9,314 nt of DNA from Sphingobacteriaceae bacterium (GCA_025450155.1 JANWIB010000076.1:1-9314); one strand, 5' to 3'. Counted from the stretch's first letter, positions 1-5,916 are shown. Notes: generated by a model not told the origin, from the letters alone. Translations and numbers: made by a program.

Positions 1-77
1 AGATCTTTATTTAGTTAAATATAATTAGGCTGACTGGTTTTATTGTACAAAAATGACGCTTGTTTTACTATGAAACG

Positions 78-88
78 AGCACAGTGCT
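78..88. promoter_or_regulatory. short palindrome upstream of the iscS -7 box
   Basis: AGCAC-A-GTGCT is a perfect 5-bp inverted repeat around one base. It ends 14 nt before the candidate -7 box at 103, roughly where a -33 element would lie, and no TTTG-type -33 motif is visible there. It could be an operator for an unknown regulator, but the arms are short enough to arise by chance. Confidence 0.25.
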
Positions 89-102
89 ATAAAACTTTTT
101 GT

Positions 103-110
103 TATATTTG
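103..110 (+). promoter_or_regulatory. Bacteroidota -7 promoter box for iscS
   Basis: TATATTTG matches the Bacteroidota primary-sigma -7 consensus TAnnTTTG exactly. Transcription would start near 115-118, giving a leader of about 25 nt before the ATG at 142. The position supports the 142 start, because any upstream in-frame start would lie before the transcript begins. No clear -33 TTTG is present. Confidence 0.6.
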
Positions 111-141
111 CATATTATTTATAATAGGTTTAAATAAAAAC

Positions 142-1353
142 ATGAATCTTCCAATATATTTAGATAATAACGCTACAACTCCTCTTGATCCAAGAGTATT
201 GGAGGTTATGTTGCCTTACTTTACCAGCAAATTTGGTAATGCGGCAAGCAGAAACCATGCTTTTGGGTGGGTGGCAGAAGAAGCTGTTGATTATGGCCGC
301 GAGCAAGCGGCTCAACTGATAGGTGCGAATGAAAAAGAGATCATTTTCACATCGGGAGCAACCGAAGCTGACAACTTGGCTATAAAAGGTGTCTTTGAAA
401 TGTACAAAGACAAAGGCAATCATATTATAACCTGTGTTACTGAACATAAAGCGGTTTTAGATACTTGTAAACACTTAGAAAAATTAGGGGCGCAGGTAAC
501 TTATCTTCCTGTTAAAGAAGATGGAGTAATTGATCTCCAGCAATTGGAAGAAGCCATGACAGATAAAACTATTTTAGTTGCAATCATGTATGGTAACAAT
601 GAAATAGGAATTATCCAACCGATAAAAGAAATAGCCGCCATTGCGCATAAACATGGCGCTTTGTTTTTTACAGATGCTACTCAGGCAGTAGGTAAAATTC
701 CGGTAGATGTACTTGCAGACGGGATAGATTTAATGGCTTTTAGCGGACACAAAATGTATGGACCTAAAGGAGTTGGTGCCTTATATGTACGCCGAAAAAA
801 CCCAAGAGTAAAGGTAACGGCACAAATGGATGGAGGTGGCCACGAGCGTGGAATGCGTTCGGGGACATTGAACGTTCCTGGCATTGTGGGTTTTGGTAAA
901 GCTTGCGAACTTTGCCGTCTTGAAATGGCAGAAGAAACTAAACGTTTATCAACTTTGCGTGATAAATTAGAAACATCCTTATTAGAACTGGAAGAAAGTT
1001 ATGTAAATGGCAATCGCCAGCATCGTTTACCACACGTAGCCAATATTTCTTTTAAATACGTAGAAGGAGAAGGCTTAATGATGGCTATGAAAGATCTGGC
1101 AGTTTCTTCAGGTTCAGCATGTACATCAGCATCTCTGGAACCATCTTATGTTTTAAAGAGCTTAGGCTTGTCCGATGATTTGGCGCACTCTTCTATTCGT
1201 TTTGGCTTAGGCCGGTTTACAACCGAGGAAGAAGTGGATTATGCGATCGCACAAACTAAAAAAGCAGTGAATCATCTCCGTGAACTGTCTCCTTTATGGG
1301 AAATGTTTAAAGAAGGAGTTGATATGGATAAAGTAGAATGGGTTGAACACTAA
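142..1353 (+). CDS. iscS: cysteine desulfurase IscS
   Basis: This cytosolic PLP enzyme converts L-cysteine to alanine and passes the persulphide sulphur to IscU for Fe-S cluster assembly. It probably also supplies sulphur for tRNA thiolation. The protein is 403 residues, close to the 404 of E. coli IscS, and the colinear landmarks are visible: N-terminal YLDNNATTPLDP, His102 in TEHK, PLP-binding Lys204 in SGHKMYGPKG, the RSGTLN segment, and catalytic Cys327 in SSGSACTSA on the mobile loop. The C-terminal tail (GVDMDKVEWVEH) resembles the IscS tail that contacts IscU, which favours IscS over NifS or SufS. The reading frame is open back to position 43, but the extra 33 residues are unlike the family and span the promoter, so ATG 142 is chosen. 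iscU and iscA follow on the same strand, which supports the assignment. Confidence 0.96.
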   Translation: MNLPIYLDNNATTPLDPRVLEVMLPYFTSKFGNAASRNHAFGWVAEEAVDYGREQAAQLIGANEKEIIFTSGATEADNLAIKGVFEMYKDKGNHIITCVTEHKAVLDTCKHLEKLGAQVTYLPVKEDGVIDLQQLEEAMTDKTILVAIMYGNNEIGIIQPIKEIAAIAHKHGALFFTDATQAVGKIPVDVLADGIDLMAFSGHKMYGPKGVGALYVRRKNPRVKVTAQMDGGGHERGMRSGTLNVPGIVGFGKACELCRLEMAEETKRLSTLRDKLETSLLELEESYVNGNRQHRLPHVANISFKYVEGEGLMMAMKDLAVSSGSACTSASLEPSYVLKSLGLSDDLAHSSIRFGLGRFTTEEEVDYAIAQTKKAVNHLRELSPLWEMFKEGVDMDKVEWVEH

Positions 1354-1356
1354 CTC

Positions 1357-1478
1357 TAATAATGAGCTAATTTGGTAATTAAGTTAGCTAATGAATTAGC
1401 ATTTTGATACATAGTATTATTAGAATTATGGATAAATAAGTATTAGCATATTGATATTGACTAATTAACAAATTGAAT
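1357..1478. repeat. octamer-based imperfect inverted repeat between iscS and iscU
   Basis: Almost the whole 126-nt gap is built from degenerate copies of an 8-nt unit near GCTAATTT. On the left, TAAT recurs at 1360, 1368 and 1376. Read on the minus strand, the right end shows NAAT at spacings of 8, 8, 6 and 8. The arms are inverted: AATTTGGTAATTA (1369-1381) matches the complement of 1462-1474 at 12 of 13 positions. A local hairpin GCTAAT-GA-ATTAGC lies at 1387-1400. No convincing promoter for iscU was found inside. Transcribed from iscS, the gap could fold into a long AU-rich stem ending just before the iscU ATG. Confidence 0.6.
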
Positions 1479-1479
1479 T

Positions 1480-1893
1480 ATGGCTTACTCAGATAAAGTA
1501 ATTGATCATTATAGCAATCCTCGTAACGTAGGAACATTAGATAAAGGCAAAACCAATGTAGGCACGGGCCTTGTTGGTGCGCCAGAATGCGGTGATGTGA
1601 TGCGGCTGCAAATTGAAGTGGATGACAACAATGTGATTACCGATGCGAAATTTAAAACTTTCGGATGTGGTTCTGCCATTGCATCTTCATCGTTAGCTAC
1701 AGAATGGTTAAAAGGCAAAACCATTGATGACGCGGTAAAGATTGATAACATGGATATCGTGGAAGAACTATCTCTGCCGCCGGTAAAAATCCATTGCTCT
1801 GTTCTTGCAGAAGATGCTATTAAGGCTGCAATTAATGATTACCGTGTTAAAAATGGCTTAGCTCCCATTGAAACTGAAAAAGTGAATCATTAA
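1480..1893 (+). CDS. iscU: iron-sulphur cluster scaffold protein IscU
   Basis: IscU is the cytosolic scaffold on which IscS-derived sulphur and iron form a 2Fe-2S cluster before transfer to apoproteins. The 137-residue protein is full length for the family. It carries the three ligand cysteines Cys37 (in PECGD), Cys63 (in FGCGSA) and Cys106 (in KIHCS), plus Asp39 and His105. The LPPVK motif at 99-103 is the segment bound by the Hsp70 chaperone HscA in the proteobacterial ISC system. The numbering coincides with E. coli IscU at these sites. LPPVK and the lack of a SufU-type insertion argue for IscU rather than SufU. It lies 126 nt after iscS and 149 nt before iscA on the same strand, and repeat elements fill both gaps. 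The ATG has no Shine-Dalgarno, as is usual for Bacteroidota. A C-terminal extension of about ten residues after DYRVKNGL looks neutral. Confidence 0.96.
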   Translation: MAYSDKVIDHYSNPRNVGTLDKGKTNVGTGLVGAPECGDVMRLQIEVDDNNVITDAKFKTFGCGSAIASSSLATEWLKGKTIDDAVKIDNMDIVEELSLPPVKIHCSVLAEDAIKAAINDYRVKNGLAPIETEKVNH

Positions 1894-1895
1894 TT

Positions 1896-2035
1896 AGATA
1901 TGAGATGATAGATTTTAGATGTAAGAATTATATATCTTAGAATTTGATCATGTTTAACGATTTGAATTGAATTTGGAACCTTGTTCTCAAATCTCAAATC
2001 TCAAATCTCAAATCTCAAATCTCAAATCTCAAATC
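1896..2035. repeat. heptamer-based inverted repeat with a perfect (CTCAAAT)7 tandem arm, between iscU and iscA
   Basis: The right arm (1986-2034) is seven perfect copies of CTCAAAT plus one further C. The left arm (1896-1930) is five consecutive 7-nt units starting AG at 1896, 1903, 1910, 1917 and 1924 (AGATATG, AGATGAT and so on). The reverse complement of the right arm is AGATTTG repeated, so the arms are inverted versions of one heptamer. The left arm is degenerate and the right arm uniform. The tandem ends 8 nt before the iscA ATG, so it forms the immediate 5' leader of iscA. The stretch between the arms (1931-1985) shows no gene. Related heptamers recur at 4176-4266. Confidence 0.85.
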
Positions 2036-2042
2036 GTAGAAA

Positions 2043-2369
2043 ATGGTAATCGTAACGGATAAAGCAAAAGATAAAATTGAATCACTGGTTAAAGATGCCG
2101 GACTGGATAATTCGTATTTTTTAAGGGTTTCAGTAAAAGGCGGGGGTTGTTCGGGTTTATCGTATAATCTTGATTTTGATAACGAAGAAAAACCGGGTGA
2201 CCAGTTTTTTGAGGATAAGGGTATTCGAATGGCTTTAGATATGAAATCCTTTTTATACCTGGCCGGTACCGAATTGGATTTTTCCGATGGCTTAAACGGC
2301 AAGGGCTTTAATTTCCATAACCCCAATGCATCCAGAACCTGTGGTTGTGGAGAAAGCTTTTCGGTATAA
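2043..2369 (+). CDS. iscA: A-type iron-sulphur carrier IscA
   Basis: This HesB/IscA-family protein is thought to receive clusters from the scaffold and deliver them to target apoproteins, notably in 4Fe-4S maturation. The 108-residue product is full length. It shows the family's three cysteines: Cys36 in GGGCSGLSY and the C-terminal pair Cys100 and Cys102 in RTCGCGESF, one residue offset from E. coli IscA. The segment LDFSDGLNGKGFNFHNPNA just before the CxC is also typical. Its place after iscS-iscU points to IscA rather than SufA or ErpA, although family members are hard to separate by sequence alone. The start ATG lies 8 nt after the (CTCAAAT)7 tandem and no in-frame alternative fits better. 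No Shine-Dalgarno or clear TAnnTTTG box was found close upstream, so transcription may come from iscS or iscU. Confidence 0.93.
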   Translation: MVIVTDKAKDKIESLVKDAGLDNSYFLRVSVKGGGCSGLSYNLDFDNEEKPGDQFFEDKGIRMALDMKSFLYLAGTELDFSDGLNGKGFNFHNPNASRTCGCGESFSV

Positions 2370-2686
2370 TCTATCTAATTTTAAAATCATGCTTAGTTTC
2401 TAAAAAAGTTGATAAGAGGGGTTAAAATAGTTCCTCCTTAATAATGGTTTAAGAGTATTAAGAGCATTTTAAATTGAACTCGTAGAAGATCATAGAAGAA
2501 AAAGTTTTGATTTCTTTTAGACCCACTCTCATTTTAAGGCTTGTCAATATTACATTTTAATTCCCTTTTCTTCTCTATATGTTCCAATTGCTTGTAATTT
2601 AATGGAAGCCGCAATCTCGTTAATTCAAGTTCTTTTGATTTGACATTTTAAACTTTACAGTCACCCTCCGTCCGGGGGAAGGAGGG
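2370..2686. other. non-coding gap after iscA with a small GC-rich hairpin
   Basis: I see no convincing gene on either strand in these 317 bases, which are AT-rich with several runs of T and A. The only structure noticed is at the right end: CCCTCC (2664-2669) and GGAGGG (2681-2686) form a 6-bp stem around an 11-nt loop containing a run of five G. This directly abuts the long hairpin starting at 2687. It may be a REP-like sequence or an accessory stem of the terminator. Confidence 0.5.
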
Positions 2687-2739
2687 CTCTAAAAACAAAA
2701 GGGCCTGATAATAAATATCAGGCCCTTTTGTTTTTAGAG
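2687..2739. terminator. 24-bp perfect hairpin, bidirectional intrinsic terminator
   Basis: Positions 2687-2710 and 2716-2739 are perfect reverse complements around the loop ATAAA. The stem has a GC core (GGGCC paired with GGCCC) flanked by A5CA4 on one side and T4GT5 on the other, so each strand reads A-tract, GC stem, T-tract. It lies 11 nt beyond the stop codon of the minus-strand barrel gene, and it would also stop plus-strand transcripts coming from the isc cluster. The two units converge here. Confidence 0.88.
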
Positions 2740-2750
2740 TAATGTAAATA

Positions 2751-3311
2751 CTATTTACCGCCTAAGTGGAATACTATTCCTAATCTAGGAGCAAAGAAGT
2801 TAGTTCCGATAGTGAATACACTTGGTCCACCGTCAGATATCGCGTCATAAGAAATACCGTTAAGAGCTAACTCTAAAGCAACTTTCTTAGTTGGGAAGAA
2901 CGCAAAACCCGGAGATACTCTAACACCCCATTGTGTAATGTTATCACCAAATGCCAATGGAACTGAAAGTTGACCAAAGAATTTGAAGTTATCAGAAGCA
3001 GTTTTTGCATAATATCTTCCGAAAGGTTCTACAACAAATGCACCTTCACCGTCTACTATAACATCAGTAGTTAAGTCTTGACCACCTATCTTCTCTTGGT
3101 AACCAATACCTAAACCTAAAGCGAAGTTGTTGTTAATAAAATAACCAACATAAGGAACAACTTTGAAACTGGTTTCAGAATCAGCATCCTCATTCGCTTT
3201 GCTTGAAAGTACAGCAGCTGAACCACCTAATAACCATTTTCCTTTTTCAGTTTGAGCAGATACACTTAAAGTAGTAACGAAAAGTGCAGCAATTAGTAAA
3301 ATTTTTTTCAT
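2751..3311 (-). CDS. small outer-membrane beta-barrel protein
   Basis: The 186-residue product begins with a clear Sec signal peptide (MKK, hydrophobic ILLIAALFVTTLSV, probable cleavage after Ala19 in SVSA-Q). The rest is a run of amphipathic strands rich in Gly and aromatics (GGSAAVLSS, FKVVPYVGYFI, FALGLGIGYQ, FVVEPFGRYY, FKFFGQLSVPLAF, WGVRVSPGFAFF, VALELALNG, APRLGIVFHLG), consistent with a small barrel of about eight strands of the OmpX/OMP_b-brl type. No catalytic motif was seen and the ligand or role is unknown. It lies downstream of the GldA-like ATPase on the same strand with a 106-nt gap that carries its own -7 box, so it is probably transcribed separately. A strong hairpin terminator follows at once. 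Confidence 0.85.
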   Translation of the reverse strand: MKKILLIAALFVTTLSVSAQTEKGKWLLGGSAAVLSSKANEDADSETSFKVVPYVGYFINNNFALGLGIGYQEKIGGQDLTTDVIVDGEGAFVVEPFGRYYAKTASDNFKFFGQLSVPLAFGDNITQWGVRVSPGFAFFPTKKVALELALNGISYDAISDGGPSVFTIGTNFFAPRLGIVFHLGGK

Positions 3312-3343
3312 GTGCGTAAGAATTTATTTTAAATTAATTTGCG

Positions 3344-3351
3344 CAAATGTA
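3344..3351 (-). promoter_or_regulatory. Bacteroidota -7 box for the small barrel gene
   Basis: On the minus strand this reads TACATTTG, an exact match to TAnnTTTG. It lies 32 nt upstream of the ATG at 3311, giving a leader of about 25 nt. No TTTG at the expected -33 distance was found. It supports independent transcription of the barrel gene. Confidence 0.55.
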
Positions 3352-3417
3352 TGGGCAATGGCTTAATTGTTTGTCATAAAAATGTCAGAAAGATAAAATT
3401 AATAAACAACTTTCCAC

Positions 3418-4125
3418 TTACCTTGTGGCATTTATAAATATTTTCTCCAGGCTTTCTCCTTTAAATTTATGATAAAGTAAATCCAAGGTCTCATTTAAAA
3501 CAATTTGTCCTTTATTTACAATGACCACCTGCTCGCAAACTGCTTCTACCTCCTGCATGATATGGGTAGACAAAATAACAGTTTTCGTTTTACCTAATTC
3601 CTTAATCAGGTTTCTTATATCAATAAGCTGATTAGGGTCTAAACCCGAAGTGGGCTCATCAAGGATTAAAACCTTCGGATCATGCAAAATAGCCTGAGCT
3701 AAACCTACCCGCTGGCGATAGCCTTTTGAGAGTTGTCCGATTTTTTTATGCTGTTCTGCACCTAATCCGGTTAATGCTATCACTTCATCTATACGGTGTT
3801 TCCGATTTGTTACCTGGTGAATATCGGCTACCATAGCTAAAGATTCTTTCACATACATTTCCAAATACAGGGGATTATGCTCCGGAAGATAGCCAATGCA
3901 TTTTCTTACTTCAATAGAATTTTCATTTATATCAAACCCGCAAACACTTGCTCTACCCGAAGTTTGGGGCAGGAAGCAGGTCAAAATCTTCATTGTAGTA
4001 GATTTACCGGCACCATTAGGGCCTAAAAACCCTAATATTTTACCCGGTTCCGCAGAAAAAGAAAGGCTGTTTATGGCTTTCTGCTCTCCGTAAACCTTGG
4101 TCAACTGCTCAACTACTATACTCAT
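3418..4125 (-). CDS. GldA-like ABC transporter ATP-binding protein
   Basis: This is a cytoplasmic ATPase subunit of an ABC-2 type exporter. From ATG 4125 (MSIVVEQLTKVYGEQ) it has 235 residues: Walker A GPNGAGKS at 35-42, Q-loop region YLPEHNPLY with Glu82 in place of Gln, signature LSKGYRQRVGLA at 132-143, Walker B LILDEP at 153-158, D-loop SGLDP, and H-loop His188 in STHIMQEVEAV. The LPEHNPLYLEMYV and KIGQLSKGYRQR segments closely resemble GldA of gliding Bacteroidota. GldA proteins are, from memory, near 300 residues. Here the region after the H-loop is short and passes directly into the LEKIF element that usually ends such ATPases. No permease (GldF/GldG-type) gene is adjacent. An in-frame ATG at 4161 would add 12 residues not typical of the family. 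A GldA paralog or an unrelated exporter ATPase is possible, so no symbol is given. Confidence 0.85.
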   Translation of the reverse strand: MSIVVEQLTKVYGEQKAINSLSFSAEPGKILGFLGPNGAGKSTTMKILTCFLPQTSGRASVCGFDINENSIEVRKCIGYLPEHNPLYLEMYVKESLAMVADIHQVTNRKHRIDEVIALTGLGAEQHKKIGQLSKGYRQRVGLAQAILHDPKVLILDEPTSGLDPNQLIDIRNLIKELGKTKTVILSTHIMQEVEAVCEQVVIVNKGQIVLNETLDLLYHKFKGESLEKIFINATR

Positions 4126-4175
4126 CCGGTATCTTATATTGCAACAAAATAATTGGTGCAAATTAGGTAAAATTT

Positions 4176-4266
4176 AGATGATAGCTATTTCTAGATATGA
4201 GATTTTAGATATGAGACTTAAACTATTTTTAATTCGCATTAATCTTAAATCGTAATTCTCAAATCG
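4176..4266. repeat. second heptamer-type inverted repeat, in the ATPase/glyS divergent region
   Basis: Left-arm units AGATATG (4193), AGATTTT (4200), AGATATG (4207) and AGACTTA (4214) run in a strict 7-nt phase. An earlier out-of-phase pair starts at 4176 and 4183. The right end (4241-4266), read on the minus strand, gives CGATTTG, AGAATTA, CGATTTA and AGATT, again in 7-nt steps. This is the unit family and inverted-arm layout seen between iscU and iscA, but more degenerate and without a perfect tandem. It ends 13 nt before the glyS -7 box. Confidence 0.6.
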
Positions 4267-4279
4267 TCATTCCGAATTA

Positions 4280-4287
4280 TATATTTG
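4280..4287 (+). promoter_or_regulatory. Bacteroidota -7 box directly before glyS
   Basis: TATATTTG is an exact match to TAnnTTTG, identical to the box before iscS. Only 7 nt separate it from the glyS ATG at 4295, so initiation at the usual distance would give a leaderless or nearly leaderless mRNA. No -33 TTTG is obvious, because the heptamer repeat occupies that area. Confidence 0.5.
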
Positions 4288-4294
4288 CAGCATC

Positions 4295-5755
4295 ATGAGT
4301 AAAAATAACGACGAATTATTTAAAAACGTTATCTCCCACGCCAAGGAATATGGCTTTGTTTTTCAATCCAGCGAGATATATGATGGATTAAGCGCTGTTT
4401 ATGATTATGGACAGAATGGGGCCGAGCTGAAAAATAATATTAAAACCTATTGGTGGAAAGCCATGGTGCAGCTGCATGAAAATATTGTTGGCATTGATTC
4501 GGCCATTTTTATGCATCCTAGAATATGGAAAGCCAGTGGGCACGTGGATGGGTTTAATGACCCGATGATTGATAATAAAGATTCTAAAAAACGTTACCGG
4601 GCTGATCAGTTGTTAGAAGACCGTATTAACAAATACGAAAGGGATAGAAAAACAGATAAGGCTGTAAAGCTTCAGTTGGAGATGGATAAGGCTTTGAAAG
4701 CTGAAGATTTAGGGCGTTTACGGGATCTTATTATTGAGCATGAAATTGCATGTCCGGTATCTGGCACTCGTAACTGGACGGATGTTCGGCAGTTTAACCT
4801 GATGTTTTCTACCCAGTTTGGCGCCATGTCGGAGGACTCGGAAGAGGTATATCTTCGTCCGGAAACCGCACAAGGAATATTCGTTAACTTTCTGAACGTA
4901 CAAAAAACCGGAAGAATGAAAATTCCTTTCGGGATTGCTCAAATAGGAAAAGCTTTTCGGAATGAGGTGATTGCCCGCCAGTTTATTATGCGGATGCGTG
5001 AGTTTGAACAGATGGAGATGCAGTTTTTTGTTCGCCCGGGTACTGAAATGGAATGGTACAACTATTGGAAAGAGGCTCGTTTAAAATGGCATTTGGCTTT
5101 GGGCACTTCCGCAGAGAAATACCGTTATCACGATCACGCTAAATTAGCGCATTATGCCAATGCGGCAGTGGATATTGAATTTGAGTTTCCGTTTGGCTTT
5201 AAGGAGGTGGAAGGAATTCATTCCCGGACAGATTTTGACTTAAGCCAACATCAACAATTTTCGGGGAAGAAAATGCAGTATTTTGATCCGGAGATTAATC
5301 AGAATTATATTCCTTATGTTATAGAAACTTCCATCGGGTTAGACCGAATGTTTTTACTTACTTTAATGAATGCGTATGAAGAGCAGGATTTAAGTGAAGG
5401 CGATACGCAAGACAGTCGTGTAGTGCTTAAACTTCATCCTTGTCTTGCCCCAGTAAAAGCGGCAATTCTTCCACTTACTAAAAAAGACGGTTTGCCAGAG
5501 AAAGCCCGTGAAATTATGGATAGGTTGAAGCTGGACCATCCTATTGTTTACGAAGAGAAGGATTCTATTGGTAAACGCTACCGCCGCCAGGATGCTATTG
5601 GAACGCCCTTTTGCATTACGGTAGATCATCAATCATTGGAAGATAACACAATAACAATACGTCATCGGGATAGTATGAAGCAAGAGCGGGTTGCCATTAA
5701 TCAGCTTGATCGAATTATTGGGGATTTGGTAAGTTGGAAAAACTTGTTGAAATAA
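4295..5755 (+). CDS. glyS: glycyl-tRNA synthetase, dimeric (alpha2) type
   Basis: This class II aminoacyl-tRNA synthetase charges tRNA-Gly with glycine in the cytosol. At 486 residues it is the single-chain, eukaryote/archaea-like form used by Bacteroidota, not the alpha2-beta2 enzyme of E. coli. Visible landmarks are the N-terminal segment KEYGFVFQSSEIYDGL, FMHPRIWKASGHVDGF, CPVSGTRNW with FNLMF, RPETAQG at 188-194, motif 2 FRNE at 221-224 with the following MRMREFEQMEMQFF, and motif 3 GLDRMF at 348-353 with Arg351. The C-terminal anticodon-binding domain runs from about 376 (VVLKLHP) to the end and includes GKRYRRQDAIGTPFCITVD. ATG 4295 gives a normal N-terminus. The gene stands alone, divergent from the GldA-like ATPase and converging on murI. 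The symbol glyQS is also used for this form. Confidence 0.96.
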   Translation: MSKNNDELFKNVISHAKEYGFVFQSSEIYDGLSAVYDYGQNGAELKNNIKTYWWKAMVQLHENIVGIDSAIFMHPRIWKASGHVDGFNDPMIDNKDSKKRYRADQLLEDRINKYERDRKTDKAVKLQLEMDKALKAEDLGRLRDLIIEHEIACPVSGTRNWTDVRQFNLMFSTQFGAMSEDSEEVYLRPETAQGIFVNFLNVQKTGRMKIPFGIAQIGKAFRNEVIARQFIMRMREFEQMEMQFFVRPGTEMEWYNYWKEARLKWHLALGTSAEKYRYHDHAKLAHYANAAVDIEFEFPFGFKEVEGIHSRTDFDLSQHQQFSGKKMQYFDPEINQNYIPYVIETSIGLDRMFLLTLMNAYEEQDLSEGDTQDSRVVLKLHPCLAPVKAAILPLTKKDGLPEKAREIMDRLKLDHPIVYEEKDSIGKRYRRQDAIGTPFCITVDHQSLEDNTITIRHRDSMKQERVAINQLDRIIGDLVSWKNLLK

Positions 5756-5787
5756 TCCTTCGTATATAGCTCATTACTCCTTCGTAT
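5756..5787. repeat. 10-bp direct repeat after glyS
   Basis: TCCTTCGTAT occurs at 5756-5765, starting right after the glyS stop codon, and again at 5778-5787. The two copies are 22 nt apart. No function can be assigned, and a small duplication at a repeat boundary is one possibility. Confidence 0.4.
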
Positions 5788-5809
5788 CCTTAAAATGCTT
5801 GTATTCTTC

Positions 5810-5902
5810 ATTACTTTTTGCTTGATCAAAAAGTAATCAAAAAATCAAGACAGAACGATGCTTCAACCCGCAAAGCCAACACTCTCCCCGCCGTTCTGTC
5901 TT
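5810..5902. repeat. double stem-loop element downstream of glyS
   Basis: Two perfect inverted repeats lie in tandem. ATTACTTTTT (5810-5819) pairs with 5828-5837 across an 8-nt loop. AAGACAGAACG (5847-5857) pairs with 5892-5902 across 34 nt rich in C. The sequence resembles a dispersed intergenic repeat I associate with Pedobacter-like genomes, which is recall and not verified. Neither stem is followed by the T-tract of a standard plus-strand terminator. A 29-codon ATG reading frame (5858-5947) starts in the second loop and is probably incidental. Confidence 0.55.
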
Positions 5903-5916
5903 CCCAATCCGCTTTT

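Noticed and set aside
43..141. Upstream extension of the iscS reading frame to an ATG at 43
   Set aside because: The added 33 residues are unlike any IscS N-terminus and the -7 promoter box lies inside them; ATG 142 gives a 403-residue protein matching the family.
681..884. Antisense frames inside iscS, iscU, iscA, glyS and murI
   Set aside because: They lie opposite genes with strong family motifs and show no features of their own.
1986..2035. The tandem array as a CRISPR
   Set aside because: The units are 7 nt with no spacers; this is a simple tandem repeat.
4126..4161. Upstream start of the ATPase at 4161
   Set aside because: The 12 extra residues (MHQLFCCNIRYR) do not belong to the family; MSIVVEQLTKVYG is a normal ABC ATPase N-terminus.
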